DNA of 64,000 nt from Pseudomonas wayambapalatensis (GTDB lineage: Bacteria; Pseudomonadota; Gammaproteobacteria; Pseudomonadales; Pseudomonadaceae), in contig CP077096.1 in NCBI GenBank assembly GCA_014268975.2, positions 4,067,501-4,131,500 of the forward strand, read 5' to 3'. Of this stretch, positions 32,821 to 40,787 are shown one piece after another (positions within the stretch are counted from its first letter, which is position 1; each line of letters starts with the position of its first letter). Under the pieces are notes generated by a model. The model was not told the origin of the DNA. It ran no database searches and worked only from the letters and a program-made list of their open reading frames with translations. Position numbers and translations under genes: made by a program.

Positions 32821-35800
32821 ATGAAAAGAATGCTGATTAACGCGACTCAACCCGAAGAGTTGCGTGTAGCCCTGGTGGATGGCCAACGCCTCTACGACCT
32901 GGATATCGAATCCGGCGCGCGTGAGCAGAAAAAGGCCAACATCTACAAAGGCAAGATTACCCGCATCGAACCCAGCCTCGAAGCCGCCTTCGTCGACTTC
33001 GGCTCCGAACGTCACGGCTTCCTGCCGCTGAAGGAAATCTCCCGCGAGTACTTCAAGAAGTCCCCTGAAGGTCGGGTGAACATCAAGGAAGTGCTGAGCG
33101 AAGGCCAGGAAGTCATCGTTCAGGTCGAAAAGGAAGAACGTGGCAACAAGGGCGCAGCCCTGACCACCTTCATCAGCCTCGCCGGCCGCTACCTGGTACT
33201 GATGCCCAACAACCCACGCGCTGGCGGCATTTCCCGTCGCATCGAAGGCGAAGAGCGTAACGAGCTGCGCGAAGCCCTCAACGGCCTGACCGTTCCCGGC
33301 GACATGGGCCTGATCGTGCGCACTGCAGGCCTGGGCCGCAGCAGCGAAGAGATGCAGTGGGACCTCGACTACCTGCTGCAGCTCTGGACCGCCATCAAGG
33401 AAGCCTCCCAGGACCGCGTCGCGCCTTTCCTGATCTACCAGGAAAGCAATGTCATCATCCGCGCCATTCGCGACTACCTGCGCCAGGACATCGGCGAAGT
33501 ACTGATCGACAGCATCGACGCCCAGGAAGAAGCCCTGACCTTCATCCGCCAGGTGATGCCGCAGTACGCCAGCAAGGTCAAGCTGTACGAAGACAGCGTC
33601 CCGCTGTTCAACCGTTTCCAGATCGAAAGCCAGATCGAGACCGCGTTCCAGCGTGTGGTCGACCTGCCGTCCGGCGGTTCGATCGTCATCGACCCGACCG
33701 AAGCACTGGTCTCCATCGACATCAACTCGGCGCGCGCCACCAAAGGCAGCGACATCGAGGAAACCGCCCTGCAGACCAACCTGGAAGCGGCTGAGGAAAT
33801 CGCCCGCCAGCTGCGCCTGCGTGACATCGGCGGCCTGATCGTCATCGACTTCATCGACATGACCCCGGCCAAGAACCAGCGCGCCGTCGAGGAACGCGTA
33901 CGCGAATGCCTCGAAGCCGACCGCGCCCGCGTCCAGGTCGGTCGCATCTCGCGCTTCGGCCTGCTGGAGATGTCCCGCCAGCGCCTGCGTCCGTCGCTGG
34001 GCGAAAGCAGCGGCATCGTCTGCCCACGCTGCTCGGGCACCGGCATCATCCGTGACGTCGAATCCCTCTCGCTGGCGATCCTGCGCCTGATCGAGGAAGA
34101 AGCGCTGAAGGACCGTACCGCCGAGGTACGCGCACAAGTGCCGATCCCGGTAGCTGCCTTCCTGCTCAACGAGAAGCGCAACTCGATCACCAAGATCGAA
34201 CTGCGCACCCGTGCGCGCATCATCATCCTGCCGAACGATCACCTGGAAACCCCGCACTTCGAAGTCCAGCGCCTGCGCGACGACAATCCGGACGTGCTGA
34301 ACAACCAGTCGAGCTATGAGATCGCCACCAGCGAAGCCGAGGAAGCGCCGCAACCAACCGCTACCCGCACCCTGGTTCGCCAGGAAGCTGCAGTGAAGAC
34401 CGCTCCGGCTCGTACCAACGCCCCTGAGCCGAGCGCGAGCGAAGCACAACCTGCTGCAACCGCTCCAGCGCCTGTCGCCGCGCCAGAGCCAAGCCTGTTC
34501 AAGGGCCTGGTCAAGTCGCTGGTCAGCCTGTTCGCCGGCAAGGAAGAACCTGTCGTCGCTCCGGCCGCTACTCCCGAGAAGCCAACCACCGAGCGCACCC
34601 AGCGCAACGAGGAGCGCCGCAACGGTCGTCAGCAGAGCCGCAACCGCAATGGCCGCCGCGATGAAGACCGCAAACCGCGTGAAGAGCGCAGTGAGCGCGC
34701 CCCACGCGAAGAGCGCCAGCCACGTGAAGAGCGTGCGCCACGCGAAGAGCGCGCACCTCGTGAAGAACGTGCTCCACGCGAAGAACGTGCTCCACGTCAA
34801 CCGCGCGAAGACCGTCGCGGTAATCGTGAAGAACGCGTCCGCGAATTGCGCGAGCCACTGGATACCGCCCCGGCGGCCCGTGAGGAGCGTGCTCCACGCG
34901 AAGAGCGTGCACCTCGCGAGGAACGCGTAGCCCGCGAAGAGCGCACACCACGCGAAGAACGTGCCCCACGCGAAGATCGCGCACCTCGTGAAGAGCGTCC
35001 AGCCCGTGAGGAACGCGCACCACGCGAGGAGCGTGAAGAGCGCGCACCACGTGAAGAACGCCAACCACGCCAGCCGCGCGAAGAGCGCCAGCCACGCGCC
35101 GCCGAACAGGCTGCCGAGGCAAGCGAGGAGCAACTGCCGAACGAAGAACTGCTGCAGGACGAGCAGGAAGGTGCCGATGGCGAGCGCCCTCGTCGCCGCT
35201 CCCGTGGCCAGCGTCGTCGCAGCAACCGTCGTGAGCGCCAGCGCAATGCCAATGGCGAGCTGATCGACGGCGACGAAGAAGCCGGCGAAGAGCAACAGCC
35301 ACAGCAGCACAAAGCCACTGAGCTGGGTGCCGAACTGGCCGCAGGCCTGGCGGTGACCGCCGCCGTTGCCAGCAGCAATATCAGTGCCGACGCCGAGGCC
35401 CAGGCCAACGAGCAGGCCGAGCGCGCTACCGCTACCGTCGTCGAGACCGACGACCGTGAAGTAGTTCAGAGCACCGAGCCGGCAGAGGTTGTCGCCAAGG
35501 CCGAGGAAGTCGCGATCGCGCCTGTTGTCGAGCAGCCGGTCAATGAACCTGTGGCCGTGGTCGAACCCGGTATAGAGCCTGTCGTCGAAGCACCTGCACA
35601 ACCACAGGCCGAAGTGGCCACAAGCGAGCCTGCGCCTGCAGTCGAAGCACCAGCCATCGAAGCACCGGCCGTGGAAGCGGGCGAAGCAGAGAAAGCACCG
35701 GTTGCTGAAACTGTCGTAGAGCAAGCACCTGCTGCCGAAGCCGAAGTGATCGAGCCTGTCGTGGTCGAGCCAGTGGCTGTCGAGGCAGCACCGGTCGTCG

Positions 35801-36045
35801 CCGAAGCAGCCCCTGCCGAGGCGCCTGCGCCTGCTGCAGCCGAAGCGGCTCCTGTCGAAGAGCCGGCTGTCGCCGAAGCGACCACCGTCATGCTGCCGAA
35901 CGGCCGTGCGCCGAACGACCCGCGTGAAGTGCGTCGCCGCAAGCGTGAGGCTGAAGCCGCCGCTGCTGCCGCAGCCCAGGCTGCCGCCGAAGCGGCCCCG
36001 GCGCTGGAAACCACCGAGGATGAGCACAAACCTCACCACGGCTGA
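32821..36045 (+). CDS. rne: Ribonuclease E
   Basis: 1074 residues. The essential endonuclease that nucleates the RNA degradosome. The N-terminal half has the S1 domain (KITRIEPSLEAAFVDFGSERHGFLPL), the 5'-sensor and RNase H-like regions, catalytic Asp300 and Asp343 (VSIDINSARATKG; IVIDFIDM) and the zinc-link CPRCSGTG (Cys401, Cys404) for tetramer assembly. From about residue 500 the protein is disordered: an amphipathic LFKGLVKSLVSLFAG segment (likely membrane-targeting), an REER-repeat tract (about 618-760), a Val/Glu/Ala/Pro-rich acidic stretch, and a C-terminal PNDPREVRRRKRE motif. The tail is where partners dock in this family. A terminator follows the stop codon. Confidence 0.96.
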   Translation: MKRMLINATQPEELRVALVDGQRLYDLDIESGAREQKKANIYKGKITRIEPSLEAAFVDFGSERHGFLPLKEISREYFKKSPEGRVNIKEVLSEGQEVIVQVEKEERGNKGAALTTFISLAGRYLVLMPNNPRAGGISRRIEGEERNELREALNGLTVPGDMGLIVRTAGLGRSSEEMQWDLDYLLQLWTAIKEASQDRVAPFLIYQESNVIIRAIRDYLRQDIGEVLIDSIDAQEEALTFIRQVMPQYASKVKLYEDSVPLFNRFQIESQIETAFQRVVDLPSGGSIVIDPTEALVSIDINSARATKGSDIEETALQTNLEAAEEIARQLRLRDIGGLIVIDFIDMTPAKNQRAVEERVRECLEADRARVQVGRISRFGLLEMSRQRLRPSLGESSGIVCPRCSGTGIIRDVESLSLAILRLIEEEALKDRTAEVRAQVPIPVAAFLLNEKRNSITKIELRTRARIIILPNDHLETPHFEVQRLRDDNPDVLNNQSSYEIATSEAEEAPQPTATRTLVRQEAAVKTAPARTNAPEPSASEAQPAATAPAPVAAPEPSLFKGLVKSLVSLFAGKEEPVVAPAATPEKPTTERTQRNEERRNGRQQSRNRNGRRDEDRKPREERSERAPREERQPREERAPREERAPREERAPREERAPRQPREDRRGNREERVRELREPLDTAPAAREERAPREERAPREERVAREERTPREERAPREDRAPREERPAREERAPREEREERAPREERQPRQPREERQPRAAEQAAEASEEQLPNEELLQDEQEGADGERPRRRSRGQRRRSNRRERQRNANGELIDGDEEAGEEQQPQQHKATELGAELAAGLAVTAAVASSNISADAEAQANEQAERATATVVETDDREVVQSTEPAEVVAKAEEVAIAPVVEQPVNEPVAVVEPGIEPVVEAPAQPQAEVATSEPAPAVEAPAIEAPAVEAGEAEKAPVAETVVEQAPAAEAEVIEPVVVEPVAVEAAPVVAEAAPAEAPAPAAAEAAPVEEPAVAEATTVMLPNGRAPNDPREVRRRKREAEAAAAAAAQAAAEAAPALETTEDEHKPHHG
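34672..35100 (+). repeat. REER tandem repeat tract inside rne
   Basis: A degenerate 18-base coding unit encodes (A)PREER. About 18 REER and two REDR cores are visible, with Gln, Val, Thr or Pro at the variable position. Codons vary (cgtgaagagcgt, cgcgaagaacgt and so on), so the peptide is conserved more than the DNA. Arginine-rich tracts here are RNA- and partner-binding sites in RNase E. Confidence 0.85.
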
Positions 36046-36061
36046 TTCCGACAGCTGAATG

Positions 36062-36097
36062 AAAAACCCCCGCCAGTTCGCACTGGCGGGGGTTTTT
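36062..36097 (+). terminator. Rho-independent terminator of rne
   Basis: AAAAACCCCCGCCAG pairs with CTGGCGGGGGTTTTT across a short loop. It is nearly symmetrical and could also serve transcripts arriving from murB. Confidence 0.92.
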
Positions 36098-36146
36098 CTT
36101 TATCGCTCAAAACCCAGGGAAGCAGGGCCAGCCTGACAGGTGGCAA

Positions 36147-37166
36147 TCAGTACAGATTCGGCTCCATCTCCAACTCGACGCCGAACCGCTCCAGAATATC
36201 TGCCTGGATTCGCTGCGCCAGGTCATGCAACTGTGCGCCACTCGCCTGGCCGTAGTTGACCAGCACCAGCGACTGCAAACGATGCACGCCAGCATCACCC
36301 TCACGATAGCCCTTCCAGCCCGCCTGCTCGATCAGCCAGCCTGCCGCCAGCTTGACCTGCCCCTCAGCCTGGGGATAAGCCACCAGGTTCGGATAACGCG
36401 CGCGAATACCCTCGGCCAACTGCGCCGAGACCACCGGGTTCTTGAAGAAGCTGCCAGCATTGCCCAGCTCCGCCGGATCCGGAAGCTTTTCGCGACGAAT
36501 ACTGCAGATGGCATCGCTGATGGCCTGTGCAGTCACCTCCTGCACACCCTGCTCTTGCAGGCGCTGTCGAACCGGCCCGTAGTCCAGGTGCGCACGCAAT
36601 GTACGACTCAGCACGAAACGCACCCGCAGGATCAACCAACGACCTGGGTTGCGCTTGAACACGCTGTCGCGATAGGCGAACGCACATTCGTCCAGCGTGA
36701 AGTCACGCAACTCGCCAGTCTCACGATCCAGAGCGGTCAAGCCTGCGAACACATCCTTGATCTCGACCCCGTACGCGCCGACGTTCTGCATCGGTGCCGC
36801 GCCGACCGTACCGGGAATCAGGCTTAGGTTCTCCAGCCCGCACAGGCCCTGCGCCAGGCTCCATTGCACGAAAGGATGCCAGGGTTCGCCTGACTCGGCC
36901 TCGATCACGACACGCTCGCCATCATCACTGAGGATGCGTCGGCCACAACTGGCCATGTGCAGCACCAAGGCATCGACGTCGCGTGTCAGCAACAGGTTGC
37001 TGCCGCCACCGACAATCAGCACCGGCAGCTGCCGTTGCTCGGCCAGCTTCAGGGCCTGGCGAACTTCTTCGTCGTCATGGGCCTGGGTGAGGTAGCGCGC
37101 TGCGACGTCGATACCGAAGGTGTTGAACGGCTTGAGCGATACACGCTCCTGCCACTGCGCTGTCAT
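36147..37166 (-). CDS. murB: UDP-N-acetylenolpyruvoylglucosamine reductase
   Basis: 339 residues. FAD/NADPH enzyme that makes UDP-MurNAc. FAD-binding VGGGSNLL, IPGTVGAAPMQNVGAYGVE, AYRDSVFK (type I insert) and the proton-donor Ser in GNAGSFFKNP are present. It overlaps the upstream phosphatase gene by 4 bp and is the last gene of the exbB-to-murB operon. Confidence 0.96.
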   Translation of the reverse strand: MTAQWQERVSLKPFNTFGIDVAARYLTQAHDDEEVRQALKLAEQRQLPVLIVGGGSNLLLTRDVDALVLHMASCGRRILSDDGERVVIEAESGEPWHPFVQWSLAQGLCGLENLSLIPGTVGAAPMQNVGAYGVEIKDVFAGLTALDRETGELRDFTLDECAFAYRDSVFKRNPGRWLILRVRFVLSRTLRAHLDYGPVRQRLQEQGVQEVTAQAISDAICSIRREKLPDPAELGNAGSFFKNPVVSAQLAEGIRARYPNLVAYPQAEGQVKLAAGWLIEQAGWKGYREGDAGVHRLQSLVLVNYGQASGAQLHDLAQRIQADILERFGVELEMEPNLY

Positions 37167-37627
37167 AACCGCCCCTTGATTTCCACGACCAGCTCATGGC
37201 AGGCCGCTTCGATCAGGTCCAGAACCTGCTCGAATCCCTCGGCACCGCCATAGTAAGGGTCCGGCACCTCGTCCAGCGCCGCGCCATACCTGCGCAGAAA
37301 CAGGTCGAGTTCGCCGCGAGCATCGTGTGGGCGCAGCGCCTGCAGATTACCCAGATTGCTCTTGTCCATGGCCAGGATCAGATCGTACTCACCGAAGTGA
37401 GCGGCCTTGACCTGCTGCGCGCGCTGGCGCGACAAGTCATACCCCCGCGCCAGGGCAGCCTTGCAGGTGCGACTATCGGGCGCCTTGCCCACGTGCCAGC
37501 CTCCGGTCCCTGCAGACGCCACCTGTACGCGCTCAGCGAGTCCGGCAACCTGTAACTGGTGGCGCAGCACACCCTCGGCGGTGGGTGAACGGCAGATATT
37601 GCCCAGGCAAACGAACAGTACGCGCAT
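37163..37627 (-). CDS. Low-molecular-weight protein tyrosine phosphatase
   Basis: 154 residues. The P-loop VCLGNICRSPTAEG (C-x5-R-S) is near the N terminus and the general-acid motif DPYYGG near the C terminus. Cytoplasmic. In other bacteria such enzymes dephosphorylate tyrosine kinases of polysaccharide export; no kinase gene is present here. The kdsB stop and this ATG share one base, and its end overlaps murB by 4 bp. Confidence 0.93.
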   Translation of the reverse strand: MRVLFVCLGNICRSPTAEGVLRHQLQVAGLAERVQVASAGTGGWHVGKAPDSRTCKAALARGYDLSRQRAQQVKAAHFGEYDLILAMDKSNLGNLQALRPHDARGELDLFLRRYGAALDEVPDPYYGGAEGFEQVLDLIEAACHELVVEIKGRL

Positions 37628-38391
37628 CAGGCCTCCAGCAAGCGCCGGACGCGCTCCAGGTCTTCAGGGGTGTCGACACCCACCGCGGGCGCTTCGATGG
37701 CGTCCTCGACGTGGATCCGCACGCCATGCCAAAGCGCCCGCAACTGCTCCAGGGCCTCGGTCTGCTCGAGCCAGCACGGGCCCCAGCCGACGAAATCCTG
37801 CAGGAAGCCGACACGGTAGGCATACATGCCGATATGACGGCGATACGGCACACCTTCCGGCAGCACGTCGCGCTGTTTGGCGAAGGCATCGCGCGCCCAG
37901 GGCAGCGGCGCACGGCTGAAGGTCAGGGCAAGGCCGTTCTTGTCGCTGACCACCTTGACCGCGTTGGGGTTGAACACGCTTTGCGGCTCGTGGATCGGCT
38001 CGGCCAGGGTTGCGATACCCGCCTCGGGGTGAGCAGCCAGGTTGGCGGCCACCTGATCGATGATCACCGGCGGGATCAACGGTTCGTCACCCTGCACGTT
38101 GACCACGATGGCGTCTGGCGGCAAGCCCAGGTGCGCGACGACCTCGGCCAGACGATCGGTGCCCGACTCATGGTCGGCACGGGTCATCAGCGCTTCGGCG
38201 CCAAAGGCCTGGCATGCCTCGAGGATGCTGGCATCGTCGGTAGCAATGACTACCCGTGCAGCACCGCTCTTGCGCGCCTGCTCCCAGACATGCTGGATCA
38301 TCGGCTTGCCAGCGATCGGCAGCAACGGCTTGCCCGGCAGGCGCGTCGAGCGCAGCCGGGCAGGAATTACCACAGTGAAGTCCAGGCTCAT
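37627..38391 (-). CDS. kdsB: CMP-KDO synthetase
   Basis: 254 residues. Activates KDO for lipopolysaccharide inner core. Motifs VVIPARLRSTRLPGKPLLPIAGKPMI, VATDDASI, TRADHESGTDRLAEV and NVQGDEPLI are diagnostic. It overlaps the Trm112-like gene by 4 bp (ATGA). Confidence 0.96.
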   Translation of the reverse strand: MSLDFTVVIPARLRSTRLPGKPLLPIAGKPMIQHVWEQARKSGAARVVIATDDASILEACQAFGAEALMTRADHESGTDRLAEVVAHLGLPPDAIVVNVQGDEPLIPPVIIDQVAANLAAHPEAGIATLAEPIHEPQSVFNPNAVKVVSDKNGLALTFSRAPLPWARDAFAKQRDVLPEGVPYRRHIGMYAYRVGFLQDFVGWGPCWLEQTEALEQLRALWHGVRIHVEDAIEAPAVGVDTPEDLERVRRLLEA

Positions 38392-38573
38392 TTGTCCAGA
38401 CGCTCGTCGTCGCTCAGGGTGCGCGCCTCGCTCTCCAGCATGACCGGGATGCCGTCGCGGATCGGATAGGCCAGCCCGGCGCCCTTGCTGATCAGCTCAG
38501 TCTTGTCGGCGCTGAGCTTGAGCGGGCTTTTGGTGATCGGGCAGGCCAGGATATCGAGCAGTTTGGTGTCCAT
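38388..38573 (-). CDS. Trm112-family small protein (YcaR-like)
   Basis: 61 residues. MDTKLLDILACPITKSPLKL and YPIRDGIPVMLESEAR are typical of the bacterial Trm112/YcaR family always found between lpxK and kdsB. The eukaryotic homologue is a methyltransferase activator; the bacterial role is not settled. Confidence 0.92.
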   Translation of the reverse strand: MDTKLLDILACPITKSPLKLSADKTELISKGAGLAYPIRDGIPVMLESEARTLSDDERLDK

Positions 38574-38614
38574 GGAGGTGTCCTTGAGGCCGAAGGCCGG
38601 AAAGTGGAAGTGAT

Positions 38615-39610
38615 TCAAGGCAGCAGACGAGCGAGCTGCGCATCGAACCAGGCGACGAAGGATGGAGACGGTTCGGCATCTACGGCCAGGTACCACCAGT
38701 CGTCACCTGCAAAGTCACGGCATTTCACCGCGTCCTTTTCGGTCATGACCAATGGCAGTGGTGGTTCGAATGCCAGGCTCTGGGCATTGAACTGCGCATG
38801 GTCGGCGAAAGGATGCGGCACAGGCTGCCAGTCTAGCCCTTGCAAGGTATTGAAGAAACGTTGCGGGTTGCCAATGCCAGCTACGGCATGAAGGGCCTGA
38901 CCCGCAGGAAAATGTGCGAGTGGACGGCGCTCGCCGGTGCGCAGATTGACCAATGCACTCGGGCGCAGACCGAACGCGAATCCACCCGACGGATCGACGG
39001 TGGCACCGTTGTGCAGCACTGCACCGACGCCCTCCAGGCGCTCGACCGGCTCACGCAAAGGGCCGGCAGGCAGGCATCGGCCGTTGCCAAGGCCGCGGGC
39101 CGCGTCGATCAGCACCAGCTCCAGGTCGCGCGCCAGCCGGTAATGCTGCATGCCGTCATCACAGAGAATCAGGTCCAAGGACTCGCTGGCCAACAGCGCT
39201 TGCACGGCACGGGATCGGTCAGGGTCGATCATCAGCGGCACGTCGGTACGCTGCACGATCAGCAACGGTTCATCTCCAGCCTGCACAGCGCTCTGGCTGG
39301 CCTGGACCCGCCAAGGGAAATGCGGCGGCTTGGCACCATATCCACGGCTGACCACACCAACCTTCAGCCCCTGGCTTCGACAATGTTCAATCAGCCAGAG
39401 GATCATCGGCGTCTTGCCGGTTCCTCCGACAGTGATATTACCCACCACGACGACCGGCACCGGAGCCCGATAGCTGGGGCTTTCGCCACTGAGGAAACGC
39501 GCACGCTTACGCGTCACCACACGCCGGTAAAGGGCTTCGAGCGGACGCAACAGCGCCAGGGCGGGATGGCCTTGGTACCAGGCGGCGAGCAGACGATCGG
39601 CGAAAGCCAT
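38615..39610 (-). CDS. lpxK: Tetraacyldisaccharide 4'-kinase
   Basis: 331 residues. Phosphorylates the lipid A disaccharide at the 4' position. P-loop VVVGNITVGGTGKTPMI (around residues 54-69), RGYGAK, DEPLLI and ILCDDGMQHYRL motifs. An N-terminal hydrophobic helix fits peripheral inner-membrane placement. Its start shares one base with the exbD stop codon. Confidence 0.95.
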   Translation of the reverse strand: MAFADRLLAAWYQGHPALALLRPLEALYRRVVTRKRARFLSGESPSYRAPVPVVVVGNITVGGTGKTPMILWLIEHCRSQGLKVGVVSRGYGAKPPHFPWRVQASQSAVQAGDEPLLIVQRTDVPLMIDPDRSRAVQALLASESLDLILCDDGMQHYRLARDLELVLIDAARGLGNGRCLPAGPLREPVERLEGVGAVLHNGATVDPSGGFAFGLRPSALVNLRTGERRPLAHFPAGQALHAVAGIGNPQRFFNTLQGLDWQPVPHPFADHAQFNAQSLAFEPPLPLVMTEKDAVKCRDFAGDDWWYLAVDAEPSPSFVAWFDAQLARLLP

Positions 39611-40044
39611 CAGGGCGTCCCCGGGGCCGCCTCGACGGTGGTCATGCGCAGGTGGCTGAAGCCGAGCTTGCCAGCAGCATCCATCGCAGTGATCACCGCC
39701 TGGTGCGGGGTCTTGCCATCGGCACTGATCGCCAGGGGCAAGGTGTTGTCTCCCCCGGATTCGCGCTCAAGTGCCTCGGTCAGGGTGGCCAGGTCGCTCT
39801 TGGGTAGCAGGTGGTTGTTCACCGAATACACGCCATCGGCGCTGATCGTCACCTCCACCAACTTGCCATCCAGCGGCGCCGCCGGTGCGCCGCTGGCCGC
39901 CTCGGGCAACTCGACGCGCAGCTGGGTCTCACGGGTGAAGGTGGTCGTGACCACGAAAAACAGCAAGAGCACGAACACCACGTCGATCAGCGATGCCAGG
40001 TTGATGTCGACGTTCTCGCGCTGTCGATTGCGCCGGAACTTCAC
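39610..40044 (-). CDS. exbD: ExbD/TolR-family biopolymer transport protein
   Basis: 144 residues. Single transmembrane helix INLASLIDVVFVLLLFFVVTTTF with the conserved proton-path Asp, followed by a periplasmic domain. It works with ExbB as a proton-driven motor. Linkage to lpxK and kdsB rather than tonB suggests an envelope-biogenesis partner, but that is only context. Confidence 0.93.
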   Translation of the reverse strand: MKFRRNRQRENVDINLASLIDVVFVLLLFFVVTTTFTRETQLRVELPEAASGAPAAPLDGKLVEVTISADGVYSVNNHLLPKSDLATLTEALERESGGDNTLPLAISADGKTPHQAVITAMDAAGKLGFSHLRMTTVEAAPGTP

Positions 40045-40676
40045 GCCTTGCCTCCGGCCACCTCGACCTCGCGGTCGCCCTGCAGCACCTCGACCAGCTT
40101 GATCGCCTCCTGCTCCATGCCGACCACCAGCTCATCGATGCGGCGCAGCAGGAAACGGTGGAAGAATACCGCGGGGATACCCACCATCAGGCCCGCTGCG
40201 GTGGTGACCAGCGCCTTGGAGATACCACCAGCGAGCACCGCGGCGTTGGCCGTCATCTGCGAGCCCATAAACGCACTGAAAATGTCGATCATGCCGAGCA
40301 CGGTGCCAAGCAGGCCGAGCAGCGGCGCCATTGCAGCGATGGTGCCCAGGGTGCTGATGTAGCGCTCGAGCTCGTGGATGACCCGGGAGGCGGCCTCCTC
40401 GATGCATTCTTTCATGATCTCGCGGCCATGGCGGGAGTTTGCCAGGCCCGCGGCGAGAATCTCGCCCAGGGGGGAGTCGGCACGCAGGGCCTTGAGCTTG
40501 TCACTGGTCAGTTGCTTGTCCTTGATCCACATCCATACCTGGCCCAACAGGTGCGGTGGCGTGACGCGACTGGCACGCAGGGTCCACAGGCGTTCGACGA
40601 CAATCGCCATGGCTGCGACGGAGCTCAGAATGATCGGCAGCATCATCCAGCCGCCGGACTTGACCAATTCCCACAC
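40041..40676 (-). CDS. exbB: ExbB/MotA/TolQ-family proton channel protein
   Basis: 211 residues, three transmembrane helices: a first near the N terminus (GGWMMLPIILSSVAAMAIVV) and a pair around ISTLGTIAAMAPLLGLLGTVLGMIDIF and ISKALVTTAAGLMVGIPAVFFH. The GTG at 40676 is preferred over the ATG at 40685: the GGGGG ribosome site abuts that ATG but lies 9 nt before the GTG. First gene of a seven-gene leftward operon; it overlaps exbD by 4 bp. Confidence 0.92.
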   Translation of the reverse strand: MWELVKSGGWMMLPIILSSVAAMAIVVERLWTLRASRVTPPHLLGQVWMWIKDKQLTSDKLKALRADSPLGEILAAGLANSRHGREIMKECIEEAASRVIHELERYISTLGTIAAMAPLLGLLGTVLGMIDIFSAFMGSQMTANAAVLAGGISKALVTTAAGLMVGIPAVFFHRFLLRRIDELVVGMEQEAIKLVEVLQGDREVEVAGGKA

Positions 40677-40787
40677 AGTAAGCATCCCCCTGAAAAAGGC
40701 CGCCACTCTACCATAGGCAGGCATGGGGCTCATCTGCCGAAGGTCAGCGGGCTGTCGGGTGATTCGCATATTTCAGGCCTGCACAAC

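Noticed and set aside
34672..35100. Tandem 18-base units that might suggest a CRISPR or satellite
   Set aside because: They are in frame, encode REER units of RNase E, and vary at synonymous positions.
32242..36039. 1265-codon open frame antisense to rne
   Set aside because: It is low-complexity Phe/Leu/Ala/Arg sequence that mirrors the Arg/Glu/Ala/Pro-rich rne tail. RNase E on the other strand has all family motifs.
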